Counted from the first letter of the stretch, positions 1 to 10,012 are shown. The stretch: 52,309 nucleotides of DNA from Candidatus Propionivibrio dominans (GCA_016709335.1 JADJNC010000028.1:1-52309), one strand, 5' to 3'. The notes: a model not told the origin generated them from the sequence alone. Numbers and translations: made by a program.

Positions 1-108
1 GGGCTATTCGCGGGTTCGGGTTACAGCCCCATGAGAGTTAGATATACGATCCATTGCTGTCCATTGTTGTATATTCAGCAATTGCTTGTTTTACGACAAC
101 GTGCAACA

Positions 109-1242
109 ATGAACCGCATGAAAACTTTTGACGACATTGAAAGTGCGCTAGCCCAGAGTTACCTGGGATTGCTGGCAGCCCAACCCAGGCGGCCTCTGAC
201 ATTGTTTGCTCCGCGGCGTATCGGGAAGACTTTCTTTCTTGACCATGACCTGGCGCCTGTAGCCCAGCAATCCGGTTTCCTGACGATCTATGCGGACCTG
301 TGGCTGAACAAATCAGCGCCCCTTGAGGCGATCAACCATGCGCTTGAAGAAGTTCTGGACACGCTGCAAGTACCCTCGTCCGCCGTCGGGCGGGCAGCCA
401 AGACGCCGGTCACCAAGGTCTCCATTCTAGGGTCCGGGATCGAGCTGGGTGAAGAACCCAGCCCGCGGCCTTTACCGGATAAGCCGGCACTCCGCCTGGA
501 TGCGCTGGTCACGCGTTTAGCCGCAAAATATCAGGGCAAACTTTTGCTGATGCTTGACGAAGTGCAAGCGCTGGCCGATGTGCCGGACGGGGTGGACGTG
601 ATTGCCGCGTTGCGGGCGGTGTTGTATACCAAGCGTAAGGTTCTCCATGCAGTATTCACCGGATCATCCCAGGAAGGCTTGGCGGTCTTGATGACCTCCG
701 TGGGCTCCCCGATGTATCAGTTTGCCCAGATCCTCACGTTCCCTAGCCTGGGGGACGACTTTCTACAGCCGTTGGCCAATCATTTCTCGAAGGTCCATCC
801 GGGGAAACAACTGGATAGGGCTGAACTGCGCGCCGTCTTTATGAAAGTCGGCTTCAAGCCGGCGTTGATGCGGGATCTCGTGAAGGCCATGTCATCGGAA
901 GGGATCACCGATGTTCATCTCGGGCTGTCCCGGTATGTCAGCAGCGATGCGCAGATGTCCCTCTGGGGCGCATTGCTCAATGGGTGCTCTGCGTTCGACC
1001 AGGGCGTGCTCGTCGCAGTGGCCCAGGGATTGCCCCCGTTGAGCGCGCAAACACTCCGCGAACTCGCGGCGATTCCGGGCGCTAACCCCACCATCGGCAA
1101 AGTGCGCACCGCTTTGAGCAACCTCAAGCGGGCAGGCATCCTGACCAAGGCCGGTGCCGGCACGGTGGTTGACGACCCTTTATTTGCTGAGTACCTGGCG
1201 AAACGGAGGATCGCCTCGCGAGCTAACGCCGGTAAGCCATAA
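109..1242 (+). CDS. P-loop ATPase, stand-alone AAA-type ATP-binding protein
   Basis: A 377-residue protein read from the ATG at 109; an upstream in-frame ATG at 31 would add 26 residues with no resemblance to the family, and ATG 118 is also possible. A Walker A motif APRRIGKTFF lies near residues 34-43 and a Walker B motif LLLMLDEVQAL near 145-155, so ATP binding and hydrolysis are well supported. The C-terminal third looks like a small winged-helix region (about residues 310-360), the pattern of archaeal-type or DUF4143-like ATPases that often travel with mobile DNA. There is no partner gene: the next gene is more than 400 bases away. Substrate and role are unknown. The family call is inference from the motifs. 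Confidence 0.75.
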   Translation: MNRMKTFDDIESALAQSYLGLLAAQPRRPLTLFAPRRIGKTFFLDHDLAPVAQQSGFLTIYADLWLNKSAPLEAINHALEEVLDTLQVPSSAVGRAAKTPVTKVSILGSGIELGEEPSPRPLPDKPALRLDALVTRLAAKYQGKLLLMLDEVQALADVPDGVDVIAALRAVLYTKRKVLHAVFTGSSQEGLAVLMTSVGSPMYQFAQILTFPSLGDDFLQPLANHFSKVHPGKQLDRAELRAVFMKVGFKPALMRDLVKAMSSEGITDVHLGLSRYVSSDAQMSLWGALLNGCSAFDQGVLVAVAQGLPPLSAQTLRELAAIPGANPTIGKVRTALSNLKRAGILTKAGAGTVVDDPLFAEYLAKRRIASRANAGKP

Positions 1243-1668
1243 TCCCTGTGATGTAGGTTGGGAATTGCTTATTAACTGCCAGCCGCGCAGCGCACATTCT
1301 TTTGCTACTCAGCGCCAACCCCCTCCATGAGGTTCGCCCAAGCCTCACCCCGGTGTGCCACGACGTACTCTCGTGACCCTTTGGAACCCGCAGCGACCTC
1401 GGAACGACTGGGAACAGTACTGCCATAGAAGTCGACCGATGCGCATTGCCCCAGCAGACAGTAGCCGGCCTCGATGGCGCCCATGAGCGTGCGATACAAA
1501 TAGCCGGATATCCCTAAGCGAGTTACTGGCAGACGCACACTAATGCGACAGCACCGTAATTTCTCCTGCGCCTGCAGGCTAGTGAATCCGTATTAATAAC
1601 CCCTGTACATCGCGATAAAGCAGCACCGGGGTGCAAAGCGAGTCGTAGATCAGTAGTATCCTCGACAC
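1243..1668. other. Intergenic stretch without a convincing gene
   Basis: About 425 bases separate the ATPase from ydbH. Short open frames on the minus strand (for example 1305-1538, 77 codons) carry no recognisable domain and no good ribosome binding site. The ydbH promoter is expected at the right end, but no clear -35/-10 pair was seen. Confidence 0.5.
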
Positions 1669-4265
1669 ATGTATCCAGTTCAATTTCGAAGTGCCGCGCG
1701 CTGGCTGCCAGCCGTTCTGCTTGTACTCCTCCTGTTCTGGCTGGCTTTACCTCGACTGCTCGGTCTGGCGGCAGAGCGCTGGCTGGATGTCCCTGGCCTG
1801 GAAAATCTGCACGTCGATATCGAGAACGTTGGCGCCGGGCATGCACGCCTGCGCGAAGTGCGCGCCGTATATACCAGCGCCGGCGGCTATCGTTTCCAGA
1901 TTGCCCTTCACGACATGGTGTTGACTATTCGTTGACTGGTCGTCAATTGGAACGTCTGTTTATTGCTCGGGGCGCACTGGATGTATTTCCTGGGCAGGCA
2001 ACACAGGGCTTGCCCTGGCCTCAGCTCGAGTGGTCTCAGCTTCCGGTGAGCGAAGTGCAAGTCGGCGATCTGCGAGTGTCCGTTACCTGGCCGGAGCGCC
2101 CACGTCTGGAAGCGCACGGCAACTTTCGTCTGCAGCAAACAGGGGAAGCATTGATGGCGGAATATCGGCCGGATACCAACCTGTTGCGAATGACCGCGAG
2201 TCAACCTCAACTTTCAGGCAATGCGCTTGAAATCCAGGTCGAGTGGTTGCCCGCCGCTGGCCCCGCCGCGGAAGCTCGACTGTACATCGCACGTCAACCG
2301 GCACTGCAACCGGCAAGGCTCGTCGCCCAGGTGCCGTTGCCCTTGCTTGCTGAACTGGGGCGCTCAATGGGCATTACCGTGCCCCAGGCTACAGCTCGCG
2401 GCACGGTAATGTTGAAGGCGGAAGCGCTGTTGGGAGAGTTGGCCGGCACCGTGCGTGCGCTCAGCGGAGAGGCAGAATTTACGGATACCCGCGTACAGGT
2501 GACAGGAACGGATAATCCGCTGGGTAGTTCGCTGGACATCGCGCTAGACGGCAAACTGCGCTTTGCCTGGCAACCCTCAGCGGCGTTGATCGAACTGCAA
2601 CCGGGACTGCGCTGGCTGGTGACCGTCGACCGGGAGCCATCGCTGCAAGCCAACGGTCGGCTTGACAGGGAGTTTGCCATTCGCCAGGCAAACGGAGCGG
2701 CGGTTAGTGAGGGCAAGTTTCCATACACGATCCGTTCGTCAAAATGGGGACAATGGGATGGCGCCATTGAGAGTGTCAAATTGACCGGGGGAACAGGATT
2801 AGCCGACTGGAGCGCTGCTGACCTGCAAATGGGTATCAGAGGGCAGCTAAAGCAGTGGCAACAGAATGAAATCCAGTTACATGGCGTGCAGGCCGCGGGC
2901 GATGTGGCCTTGCACTGGTCGAGATCGGCCGGAATACGTAGCGAGTTGGTCTTGCAGGTTGGCGCTGAACGCCTGTCGCGGCAGGGGGGTTCGCCGCTGA
3001 ATGTAAGCAAGACAACGTGGAAGGTCAACGCCGAAGTGGCTGCGAAGCCTGATGGCGATTTCTGGAAGACCCTGACGCTGCATGGCGAAGCCAGCAGCCC
3101 GAAACTGAAAGTTGACCTTGGCTCGAAGCAGACGCTGACGCTCGGCGCGACGCGCTTGCAACTCCTGAAATTCAGCCCGGCTCGGTTGCAGGGCGCCGAG
3201 GGTGAGTTGCTGATTTCGTCCGATGCCATTCGGGTCGGAGGGTGGCCGTCGCCGGACGTGCGTGCCCGCCTGCGCCTTGATGGCAGTTCATTGCGCGCGG
3301 ACGGCACGGTGCTTTTGCAGGGTAAGGAAGTACTCCGTCTTGCCGGGACGCATGAGCTCTCGCGGGGGTGTGGGAAGGCGACGCTTAGCAGCCAGCAATC
3401 GCTGGCAGTACTTGGAAAACTCATGCAGCCACGTCCACAGGCTTTGCTTCCGCTCGATTTTCAGGCAGGCAACGCTGAGGCACATTTCATTCTGGACTGG
3501 TGCTCAGGGGCCAATTCGCGGTTTGACGCCAAAGGTACGCTCCAGGTTCGCGATGCTGCCCTGGGTTGGGAGCGGGCGCGAGTTGAAGCGGTGCACAGCA
3601 CGCTTCGCCTCGACGGACTGCATCCGGTGCAGGGCCGTATCCATTTGGCCGCGCAGCGCGGCGAGTTGGCTACCGGCACGCCACTAGCCGATCTAAACGT
3701 CGATCTGGCCCTGGCAGCCCGGGTGCTGACCGTGCATGCTCTGAAAGTCAAACTGCTCGGTGGCAGCGTGCATAGTGAAGCAATCAGCTTGCCTTGGCCA
3801 CCCTCGGAACAAGCCCTTCCTATGGAAATGCGCCAGATTGATCTGGGGCAACTGCTCGCACTGTTCAACACTCAGGGTTTGTCGGGAAGCGGACAGGTAG
3901 GTGGAGTTCTGCCGCTGACTTATCGTGACGGTGGCCTGGAAATCCACGACGGGCAGTTGAACAGCCTGGGCGCGGGTACCATCAAATACGCGCCGGTGCT
4001 GTCACTCCCGAACAACCCCGGTTTGCTGGTCTTGCGCAACTTCCACTTCCGACAGCTTGGCATGCATGTGCGGTACACGAGCGACGGGGCCTATCGGACA
4101 CAGGCCACAATGGAAGGCAGCAATCCCGATTTCTACAATGGGTATCCCATCCGTTTTGGGCTCAACATCAACGGCGTCCTGCCGGGTATGTTCCGATCCG
4201 CGCTTTTTTCAGGTGATTTTAATCGACACATTTTGGAACAACTGCAATCGGGCAAACTTGAATAA
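1669..4265 (+). CDS. ydbH: YdbH-type AsmA-like envelope protein (frameshifted in this sequence)
   Basis: YdbH is an inner-membrane-anchored, AsmA/TamB-like protein thought to bridge the periplasm and help phospholipids reach the outer membrane. The first frame (1669-1935) gives an N-terminal membrane anchor at about residues 12-32 and then stops right after HDMVLTIR. The next frame (from about 1920, 777 codons from TTG 1932) carries the rest. Adding one T near 1926 restores HDMVLTYSLTGRQLERL, the usual YdbH-family transition, so the break is a one-base deletion and probably a sequencing error. The body is beta-rich with no catalytic motif, as expected. The following genes are ynbE and ydbL, the same three-gene order as in E. 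coli, which makes the name secure despite low sequence conservation. Confidence 0.85.
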
Positions 4266-4305
4266 ATTTGTTATGCTGCTTCATTCATCCTTTTGGAGCA
4301 CCCTC

Positions 4306-4500
4306 ATGTTCAGGAAATCCCCTCTGGTTTCCCTTGCTGCATTGGCGTTTCTGGTTGGTGCCTGTTCGCCCACCGTGCGCATCGAGGCGCCGGACAAACC
4401 CATCGAGATCAACATGACCGTGAATATAAAACATGAAATTCTGGTCAAGGTTGAAAAAGAAGTTCAGCAATTGTTCGACTCGAACAAAGGCCTGTTTTGA
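4306..4500 (+). CDS. ynbE: YnbE-like small outer-membrane lipoprotein
   Basis: This 64-residue lipoprotein has a lipobox LVGAC with the lipidated Cys at position 20. The mature part contains the family signature IEINMTVNIKHEI followed by a short helix and the ending LF. YnbE is the outer-membrane lipoprotein that caps YdbH. The ATG at 4306 is chosen because GGAG at about 4294-4297 is well spaced and the signal peptide begins there; a longer open frame upstream overlaps ydbH and is not coding. It lies 40 bases after ydbH and 29 before ydbL, so one operon is likely. Confidence 0.9.
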   Translation: MFRKSPLVSLAALAFLVGACSPTVRIEAPDKPIEINMTVNIKHEILVKVEKEVQQLFDSNKGLF

Positions 4501-4529
4501 ACGCAAACTATCTTGATTAAGGAAATACA

Positions 4530-4859
4530 ATGAAGACAATGATTAAAGCCTGTCTGCTCAGCCTGTTCTTGCTGATGCACGGCGCCTTTGCCGCTGATCT
4601 CACGACAGCCAAGGAACAAGGCTGGGTCGGCGAGCAAAACAACGGCTACCTTGGCCTGGTCAGGAGCGACGCCTCAGCCGATCTGAAGGCCCTGGTGGCC
4701 GACGTGAATGGCCAGCGCAAGGCGCAGTTCACGAAGATCGCCTCGAAGAATGGTATCGCCGAGGCCGAAGCGGCCAGGATCTTTGCTCGCGAAGCAGCGG
4801 AGCGGACCTTGCCGGGAAATTACATCCAGAATCCGGCCGGCGGCTGGGTGAAAAAATAG
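4530..4859 (+). CDS. ydbL: YdbL family periplasmic protein (DUF1318)
   Basis: A 109-residue exported protein with a signal peptide ending near AFA-AD (residue 21). The mature region carries the DUF1318 pattern: a GWVGEQNNGYLG segment, then AxxLVADVNGQRKAQF, and a C-terminal AERTLPGNYIQ. In E. coli, YdbL is the periplasmic partner of YdbH and YnbE and is proposed to modulate the bridge. The start at 4530 has AAGGA upstream. It is the last gene of the ydbH-ynbE-ydbL operon here. Confidence 0.9.
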   Translation: MKTMIKACLLSLFLLMHGAFAADLTTAKEQGWVGEQNNGYLGLVRSDASADLKALVADVNGQRKAQFTKIASKNGIAEAEAARIFAREAAERTLPGNYIQNPAGGWVKK

Positions 4860-4919
4860 GTAAGTGGGTTATCTGGTTTCCTGGGCTGATTCGAGGCATG
4901 GCGTTGAGTTGGCCATTTA

Positions 4920-5315
4920 ATGCGTGCTTTCATCGCCAATATTTTTCTTGTACCCAAATTCCAGAGACTCAGTTATCGCTGCGCCATTGCCCTTTACCTG
5001 TTGATTATCATCCTTGGATCCATTCCTGGCGCACGACAAGATATTGGCCAGTATGCGGGCGGAGTGTTACTGCATTTCGTTACCTATTCAATCCTTGCCT
5101 TGCTTCTTTTTTCAGGCTTCAATGGAAGCCGATCTGAACGCGCGCTCAAGTCTGTACTCACCATCATGGCGATGGGGGCTCTGGACGAGTATGTGCAAAG
5201 CTTTTTCCCCTACCGTAGTGCCGATGTCATGGATTGGGCAGTGGATGTCACCTCGGGAATTGTCACTGCCACTGTGTTGTGGACTCTTTGGCCCAGGATC
5301 ATTGATGCAGAGTAG
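4920..5315 (+). CDS. VanZ family membrane protein
   Basis: A 131-residue protein with about four transmembrane segments (roughly residues 24-38, 47-66, 77-92 and 108-125). The signature between helices 3 and 4, GALDEYVQSFFPYRSADVMDW, contains the conserved E-Q-x-F-x-x-R-x-x-D-x-x-D pattern of VanZ-like proteins. Members are small membrane proteins of mostly unknown role; the name comes from one linked to teicoplanin resistance, and no resistance role is implied here. It follows ydbL by 60 bases in the same direction and may be co-transcribed. Confidence 0.85.
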   Translation: MRAFIANIFLVPKFQRLSYRCAIALYLLIIILGSIPGARQDIGQYAGGVLLHFVTYSILALLLFSGFNGSRSERALKSVLTIMAMGALDEYVQSFFPYRSADVMDWAVDVTSGIVTATVLWTLWPRIIDAE

Positions 5316-5403
5316 GCGTTGCTCTGTTGTACCGCGGTATGGAAAACCGGGTACGGCTCAGCCCGGTGACGCGTTCGATGACTTCTGTCGTGCTCCCACG
5401 ACG

Positions 5404-7134
5404 CTATCGGTGTCTGCTCCTCAACTCGAAGCAGACCTGCCCGGCTACATTGCTGGCCAGCCTGAGCTCATACCCGTAACCCTCGGCCTGTCTTGCGGCG
5501 TGGTAGAGCCCGATCCCCAGCCCGTTCTCCGAGGACACCGGTGCCCGTAGCAGATCTTCGGCGATCTCCTTGCGCACGACACTCCCGCTGTCACACACAG
5601 TGAAAAACGCGGCATCATCCGCAAGCGTGCAACGCACAAGCAGTCCGCTCTCGCCCTGACGCTTGAGTAGCGCGTTGTGCAGGAGATTGTCCGCCACGCT
5701 GTCAAAGAGCGCTGCCGGCAAGCGCGCCGTCCGATCAAGCACCGCCGGGCTGAAGAGAATTTCGTCATGCGCATAGCGCTGCTGCAACACGTCCCACCAC
5801 ACTTCGGCCAAAACAAGCCCGCCCGCACCATGAACCTCAGCTTGCGGTGTTTGCGGCGCCTGCAGCTTCTCCAGAGTTTGTTGCAGGCGCTGGGTAATCT
5901 GCGGTAGTTGCCGCTGCAGCAATTGAGTCAGACGCGCCCCGTCAATGTCCCCCGGCGCCTGCGCCATGAAGCAAAGGTTATTCATGGACTGCAACAGATT
6001 TTTTACATCGTGCGTCAATCGGGCTCCGGTCTCATGCACCGCGCGCAAATAACTCATCTGCTGCAACTCGCGGGCACGCTGCTTGGCGATGTAATACTCG
6101 TTGGTCACTTGCGCCAGCAAATGGAAATGCCAAACCAGAGACGGGCTCAGTTTGTGCCGTGTATAGAGGGTCAATACCAGCGGTTGATTGGGAAAATCCT
6201 GGCGAAAGAGAGACTCCTGACCAAAATGGCCCGCACCGGCCTCCGCTCCGCTGGCGGGAAACCAGGCTCCTCCGGCTACCCAGGGCAGCCCGAGCATGCG
6301 CTCAAACGCGGCGTACAGAAACTTGTCGGGATCACTCTCCCGCTCGGCGCATTCCATCAACTGCTGCAACCAGGTCTCAAAAGGCAAGCCAATCGTCAGC
6401 AGATATCTGGAAAGAAACACCCCGATACCACTGAAACCGGGTCGTGGATTCCACGCCCAGGCAATCATCAAGAGCATGGCGGCCATCGAAACCAGTGTCT
6501 TGAAGACCGCTTCGATATACAAGGACTCGCGCAACAGCATGAACGCCAGACTGCCGAGTACCAGCACTGAAATCAGCAGAAAGATGAACAGGCTGTAGAA
6601 GAAATCAACCGTACCGCTACTCGGCATCTGAATCTCGCGCGGGCGCGGAATCAGCAGCATGACGACAAAAAGCAGTGGTGCCGCCCAGGCAAAGTAAAGA
6701 TCGAGCGAGGGGCCAATCAGCGTCGCGTCCGGCACCACCCTGGGCACCAGCCAGACCAGCAGTGCGCACAGCAGATAAGCAAAGGCCAGCAGGTAAAAAA
6801 TACGCGTCGGCCGATGGCCAAGCAACAAAACCCGACCGCCGAGCAGGGCGGCCAGAATAATCACCCAGAGAATCAGCAACCACCAGCCAAACAACCACGC
6901 ACCGCCTGCCAGCACCAGCCCGATCGACAACAGCGCACCGGCATCGAGTTTTCGCTCGGCCTGAATGAAGGGTTGCCAGAGCAGGAACAGGCCGACGTCA
7001 ACCAGCCAGCACATCAGACCCACTACCGTATTCGCACCCGCCAGCAAGGTCAGATGCAGAACCACCAGCAATGCAATCAGCACCCAGCGCTGCCGCTCTC
7101 TCAGAAAGTTGCCGAAGCGCACCAGGGCGGTCAT
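5404..7134 (-). CDS. Membrane-bound sensor histidine kinase (PilS-like position)
   Basis: About 576 residues. The N-terminal 240 residues form several hydrophobic helices; a GAF-like region follows (about 255-345), then a phospho-acceptor H box RLTHDVKNLLQSM with the His near residue 375, an N box VADNLLHNALLK near 480, and a G box ENGLGIGLY near 536. The ATG at 7134 is preferred over 7158 because AAGG (7141-7144) lies six bases upstream of it. No response regulator is adjacent, so its partner must be elsewhere. It is divergent from a prepilin gene with a sigma-54-like promoter, which recalls PilS/PilR control of pilA; that link is inference. The signal sensed is unknown. Confidence 0.85.
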   Translation of the reverse strand: MTALVRFGNFLRERQRWVLIALLVVLHLTLLAGANTVVGLMCWLVDVGLFLLWQPFIQAERKLDAGALLSIGLVLAGGAWLFGWWLLILWVIILAALLGGRVLLLGHRPTRIFYLLAFAYLLCALLVWLVPRVVPDATLIGPSLDLYFAWAAPLLFVVMLLIPRPREIQMPSSGTVDFFYSLFIFLLISVLVLGSLAFMLLRESLYIEAVFKTLVSMAAMLLMIAWAWNPRPGFSGIGVFLSRYLLTIGLPFETWLQQLMECAERESDPDKFLYAAFERMLGLPWVAGGAWFPASGAEAGAGHFGQESLFRQDFPNQPLVLTLYTRHKLSPSLVWHFHLLAQVTNEYYIAKQRARELQQMSYLRAVHETGARLTHDVKNLLQSMNNLCFMAQAPGDIDGARLTQLLQRQLPQITQRLQQTLEKLQAPQTPQAEVHGAGGLVLAEVWWDVLQQRYAHDEILFSPAVLDRTARLPAALFDSVADNLLHNALLKRQGESGLLVRCTLADDAAFFTVCDSGSVVRKEIAEDLLRAPVSSENGLGIGLYHAARQAEGYGYELRLASNVAGQVCFELRSRHR

Positions 7135-7200
7135 CGACGGCCTTCGGAAACTGACCACAGTTCGTCACCACGCCACCGTAACAGCCCGGTTTTCGACAGA

Positions 7201-7220
7201 TGTGTCGAAGAATCGACACA
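7201..7220. promoter_or_regulatory. Perfect inverted repeat in the kinase/prepilin divergent region
   Basis: TGTGTCGA-AGAA-TCGACACA is an exact 8+4+8 inverted repeat between the kinase and the prepilin gene, about 40 bases upstream of the sigma-54-like promoter. Its position suits an activator or repressor binding site, but no regulator is identified. Confidence 0.5.
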
Positions 7221-7257
7221 TTGCCGACCCAAACCGGCCAAAAGTGCCAAGTTTACA

Positions 7258-7273
7258 TGGCATGCTTTCTGCT
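7258..7273 (+). promoter_or_regulatory. Sigma-54-type (-24/-12) promoter of the prepilin gene
   Basis: TGGCATGCTTTCTGCT has GG and GC separated by exactly ten bases and matches TGGCAYG-N4-YTGCW. A start site about 12 bases after the GC would fall near 7284, about 30 bases before the ATG at 7314. Many pilA genes use RpoN, which supports the reading. Confidence 0.6.
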
Positions 7274-7313
7274 TTGTATTACCTGTCATATACGTCATGG
7301 GACGGGGAGAAAA

Positions 7314-7964
7314 ATGAACAAACAACAATCGGGCTTCACGCTGGTAGAAATTGCCATTGTACTCGTCATCATCGGCCTGCTGCTTGGCGGGGTGCTGAAG
7401 GGGCAGGAACTGATCAACAGCGCGAAAGTGAAGAACCTGGCCAATGATTTCCGAACCATTCCGACCTTTGTTTACGCCTACCAGGACAAATTCCGCGCCC
7501 TGCCGGGTGACGACCGCGCTGCTGATGCACATATCGGCGTTGCTGCCGCTACAAACGGTAACGGCAATGGCCGTATTGAAGGCAACTGGAATGACATCCC
7601 CGCTGCCGGTGCCTGTGCTTCGGAAGCCTGCAATTTCTGGCTGCACGTTCGCGTAGCCAACCTTGCTACGGGCACCACCAATCAGGGTTCCGCCGACTAC
7701 ACGCCACGCAATGCCGAAGGCGGTCTGATGGGAATTACAGGAGTGGCTCCCGTTGCGGGATGGACGGGTAACTACTTTGTTTGCTCGACAGGAATCCAGG
7801 GGCGTTTTATTCGCCAACTGGATCTGTCGATGGACGACGGTGCAACCAATACCGGCAATGTCCGGGTGATCTGCCAGGACGTCTGCGCTACCGCCGCAGC
7901 TTTCCCGGCTGCGCTGACCGTCGCAGACGACGCCAATCTGTATACGGTCTGCTCGTCGTACTGA
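7314..7964 (+). CDS. Type IV prepilin-like / type II pseudopilin protein
   Basis: This 216-residue protein starts with a short basic leader MNKQQSG followed by FTLVEIAIVLVIIGLLLGG, the class III signal peptide cut by PilD after Gly; the mature first residue is Phe and Glu5 is present. The hydrophobic helix continues to about residue 30, then GQELINSAKVKNLANDF and a globular domain with paired cysteines (including CASEAC and CQDVC) and a Cys near the C-terminus, consistent with disulfides. It is a single gene with no pilus assembly genes nearby, so whether it is a major pilin or a minor one is open. The start at 7314 has GGGGAGA just upstream. A strong terminator follows. Confidence 0.85.
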   Translation: MNKQQSGFTLVEIAIVLVIIGLLLGGVLKGQELINSAKVKNLANDFRTIPTFVYAYQDKFRALPGDDRAADAHIGVAAATNGNGNGRIEGNWNDIPAAGACASEACNFWLHVRVANLATGTTNQGSADYTPRNAEGGLMGITGVAPVAGWTGNYFVCSTGIQGRFIRQLDLSMDDGATNTGNVRVICQDVCATAAAFPAALTVADDANLYTVCSSY

Positions 7965-7980
7965 GAAATCATGGCCTGAT

Positions 7981-8007
7981 GGAAAGCCCGCTTCGGCGGG
8001 CTTTTCC
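7981..8007. terminator. Bidirectional rho-independent terminator
   Basis: GGAAAGCCCGC-TTCG-GCGGGCTTTTCC forms an 11-bp stem (one G-T pair apart) with a UUCG tetraloop, with A and T runs on the two sides. It lies between the convergent prepilin and antiporter genes and can serve both. Confidence 0.9.
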
Positions 8008-8009
8008 GT

Positions 8010-9977
8010 TCACCCCTTGAGCAGTCTCGACTCGGCCGTCGCCAACGCGCCCGGCACGCCAAGCAGCACCACCACATCGCCCGCTTCAAAGCGCGTTTCC
8101 GCTGTCGGTTCAAGCGCACGGATATTGCGCCGACGTACCGCCGTGACCTCAACGCCGCGCGCATCGATCGCCAGTTCGCCCAGCGTGCGCCCGATGGCGT
8201 AGGCACCCTTGCCCAGCGATATCGAATGCAGGCGCGGTTCCTCGCTGTCGTGCACATTCCCATCATGATCGCTGTCGCCGTGGAAAAAGCCGCGCAAGGT
8301 GCGATAGCGCGCCATCCGTGTCTGGCGCACCCGCTTGAGCACCCGGTTGATCGGAACGCCGAGGTGAATCAGCGCATGCGAGGCGAGCATCATGCTGGCC
8401 TCCAGCGTCTCCGGTACCACTTCGGCGGCACCGGCGCGCTGCAAGCGCCCCAAATCCTTGTCATCGAGGGTGCGTACGACCACCGGCAAGCCCGGAGCCA
8501 GTTCCCGGACATGGCGCAATACTCGTTCGGCCGCACGCCGGTCAAGGAAAGAAACAACCAGCACACTGGCGCGGCCGATCCCCGCCGCCACCAGCATTTC
8601 GCGCTTGGTGGCGTCGCCATAAACGACGTTCTCGCCGGCCGCCGCCGCTTCTCGTACACGTTCGGGGTCGAGGTCGAGCGCGACGTAGGAGACATCCTCC
8701 TGTGCCATGAAGCGCGCCAGATACTGTCCGCTGCGCCCGAAGCCGCAAATGACCGCGTGCTTCTCCGTACTCATCGCCTGCGCCGCCACCCGGGTCAGTT
8801 GCATCGAGCGCATCAGCCATTCAGTGGCGGCAAAACGCAATACCAGACGGTCGCTGTAATGCACGATGATCGGCGCCAGAAGCATGGAAATCACCAGCGC
8901 CGCAAGAACAACCTGCACCACATGCGCAGGCGCCACGGCGAACTGCCCGATATCCGAGAGCAGCACAAAGCCGAATTCGCCGCCGGCGCACAACCACAAA
9001 CCGGAACGCATGGCGGCACCAGGGAACGAGCCAAACAGCCGGGACAGGCCGTACACCAGCGCAAACTTCAGGCTCAATAGCGCCGCAAGAACGGCCAGCA
9101 CCAGCAGCAGATTGGCGGAAACCAGCGCCACGTCGAGCATCATGCCGACGGTCACGAAGAACAACCCGAGCAGCACGTCGCGGAAGGGCTTGATGTCCTC
9201 TTCAACCTGATGTCTGAACTCGGTTTCCGAAATCAGCATGCCGGCGACAAACGCCCCGAGCGCCAGCGACAGGCCGACCGCTTCGGTCAGCCAGGCCAGG
9301 CCAAGCGTTACCAGCAGTACGTTGAGGACAAACAGTTCGGCCGACTTGCCGTGCGCCACGATAAAGAACCATTTCCCCAGCAAACGCTTGCCCAGCACAA
9401 AGATGAAGCCAAGCAGTGCCAGCGCCTTGAGCAGGGCAATACCCATGGTCATCGCCATCTGCTCCGGCGACTGGGAGAACGAGGGGATCAGAATGAGCAG
9501 CGGAACGACCGCGAGATCCTGAAAAAGCAGCACCCCGATCACCTCACGCCCGTGTGCTGCATCAATCTCCAGCCTTTCGCTGAGCAGTTTGGTCAGTACC
9601 GCCGTCGAGGACATGGCCAGTGCACCGCCAAGCGCCACACCGGCCTGCCAGGACAGCCCGAGGCCGGCTGCCACAGCGGTCACCACGAGCAGGGTCAGCA
9701 ACACCTGCAGCAAGCCCAGCCCGAAGACGATGCGCTTCATCGCCAGCAGCCTGGACAGGGAAAACTCAAGGCCGATCGAGAACATCAGGAAGACGACGCC
9801 AAACTCCGCCAGATGCTGAACGCCCGCAAACCCCGCGACCAGATTGAGCGAATGCGGACCGATCAGCGCGCCGACCAGCAGATAGCCGAGAATGGGCGGC
9901 AGATTGAGCTGCCGGAAAAGAATAACCGACAGCACCGAAGCGCCCAGCAACATCAGAATGATCGGCAGCGTTTCCAT
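8010..9977 (-). CDS. Monovalent cation:proton antiporter (KefB/YbaL type, CPA2)
   Basis: A 655-residue membrane protein. Residues 1-385 hold about 12 transmembrane helices with the CPA2 signatures LPPILGYLLVGALIGP near the N-terminus, FLMFSIGLEFSL and LLFQDLAVVPLL. A RCK_N domain follows (about 407-525) with the nucleotide-binding motif ICGFGRSGQYLARFM, and a TrkA_C-like domain closes the protein (about 560-655). This is the layout of KefB/KefC/YbaL potassium efflux systems gated by nucleotide or glutathione adducts. No KefF/KefG accessory gene is adjacent, so it is closer to YbaL-type. It is monocistronic and convergent with the prepilin. Confidence 0.9.
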   Translation of the reverse strand: METLPIILMLLGASVLSVILFRQLNLPPILGYLLVGALIGPHSLNLVAGFAGVQHLAEFGVVFLMFSIGLEFSLSRLLAMKRIVFGLGLLQVLLTLLVVTAVAAGLGLSWQAGVALGGALAMSSTAVLTKLLSERLEIDAAHGREVIGVLLFQDLAVVPLLILIPSFSQSPEQMAMTMGIALLKALALLGFIFVLGKRLLGKWFFIVAHGKSAELFVLNVLLVTLGLAWLTEAVGLSLALGAFVAGMLISETEFRHQVEEDIKPFRDVLLGLFFVTVGMMLDVALVSANLLLVLAVLAALLSLKFALVYGLSRLFGSFPGAAMRSGLWLCAGGEFGFVLLSDIGQFAVAPAHVVQVVLAALVISMLLAPIIVHYSDRLVLRFAATEWLMRSMQLTRVAAQAMSTEKHAVICGFGRSGQYLARFMAQEDVSYVALDLDPERVREAAAAGENVVYGDATKREMLVAAGIGRASVLVVSFLDRRAAERVLRHVRELAPGLPVVVRTLDDKDLGRLQRAGAAEVVPETLEASMMLASHALIHLGVPINRVLKRVRQTRMARYRTLRGFFHGDSDHDGNVHDSEEPRLHSISLGKGAYAIGRTLGELAIDARGVEVTAVRRRNIRALEPTAETRFEAGDVVVLLGVPGALATAESRLLKG

Positions 9978-10012
9978 TGTTTCCCGGAAAAATTTGATTA
10001 AGTGTTTAGTGC

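Noticed and set aside
1305..1538. A 77-codon minus-strand gene upstream of ydbH
   Set aside because: No recognisable domain, no ribosome binding site and overlapping open frames in other phases.
1920..1935. Programmed ribosomal frameshift in ydbH
   Set aside because: No slippery heptamer or downstream structure is evident, and the other indels in the window point to sequencing error.
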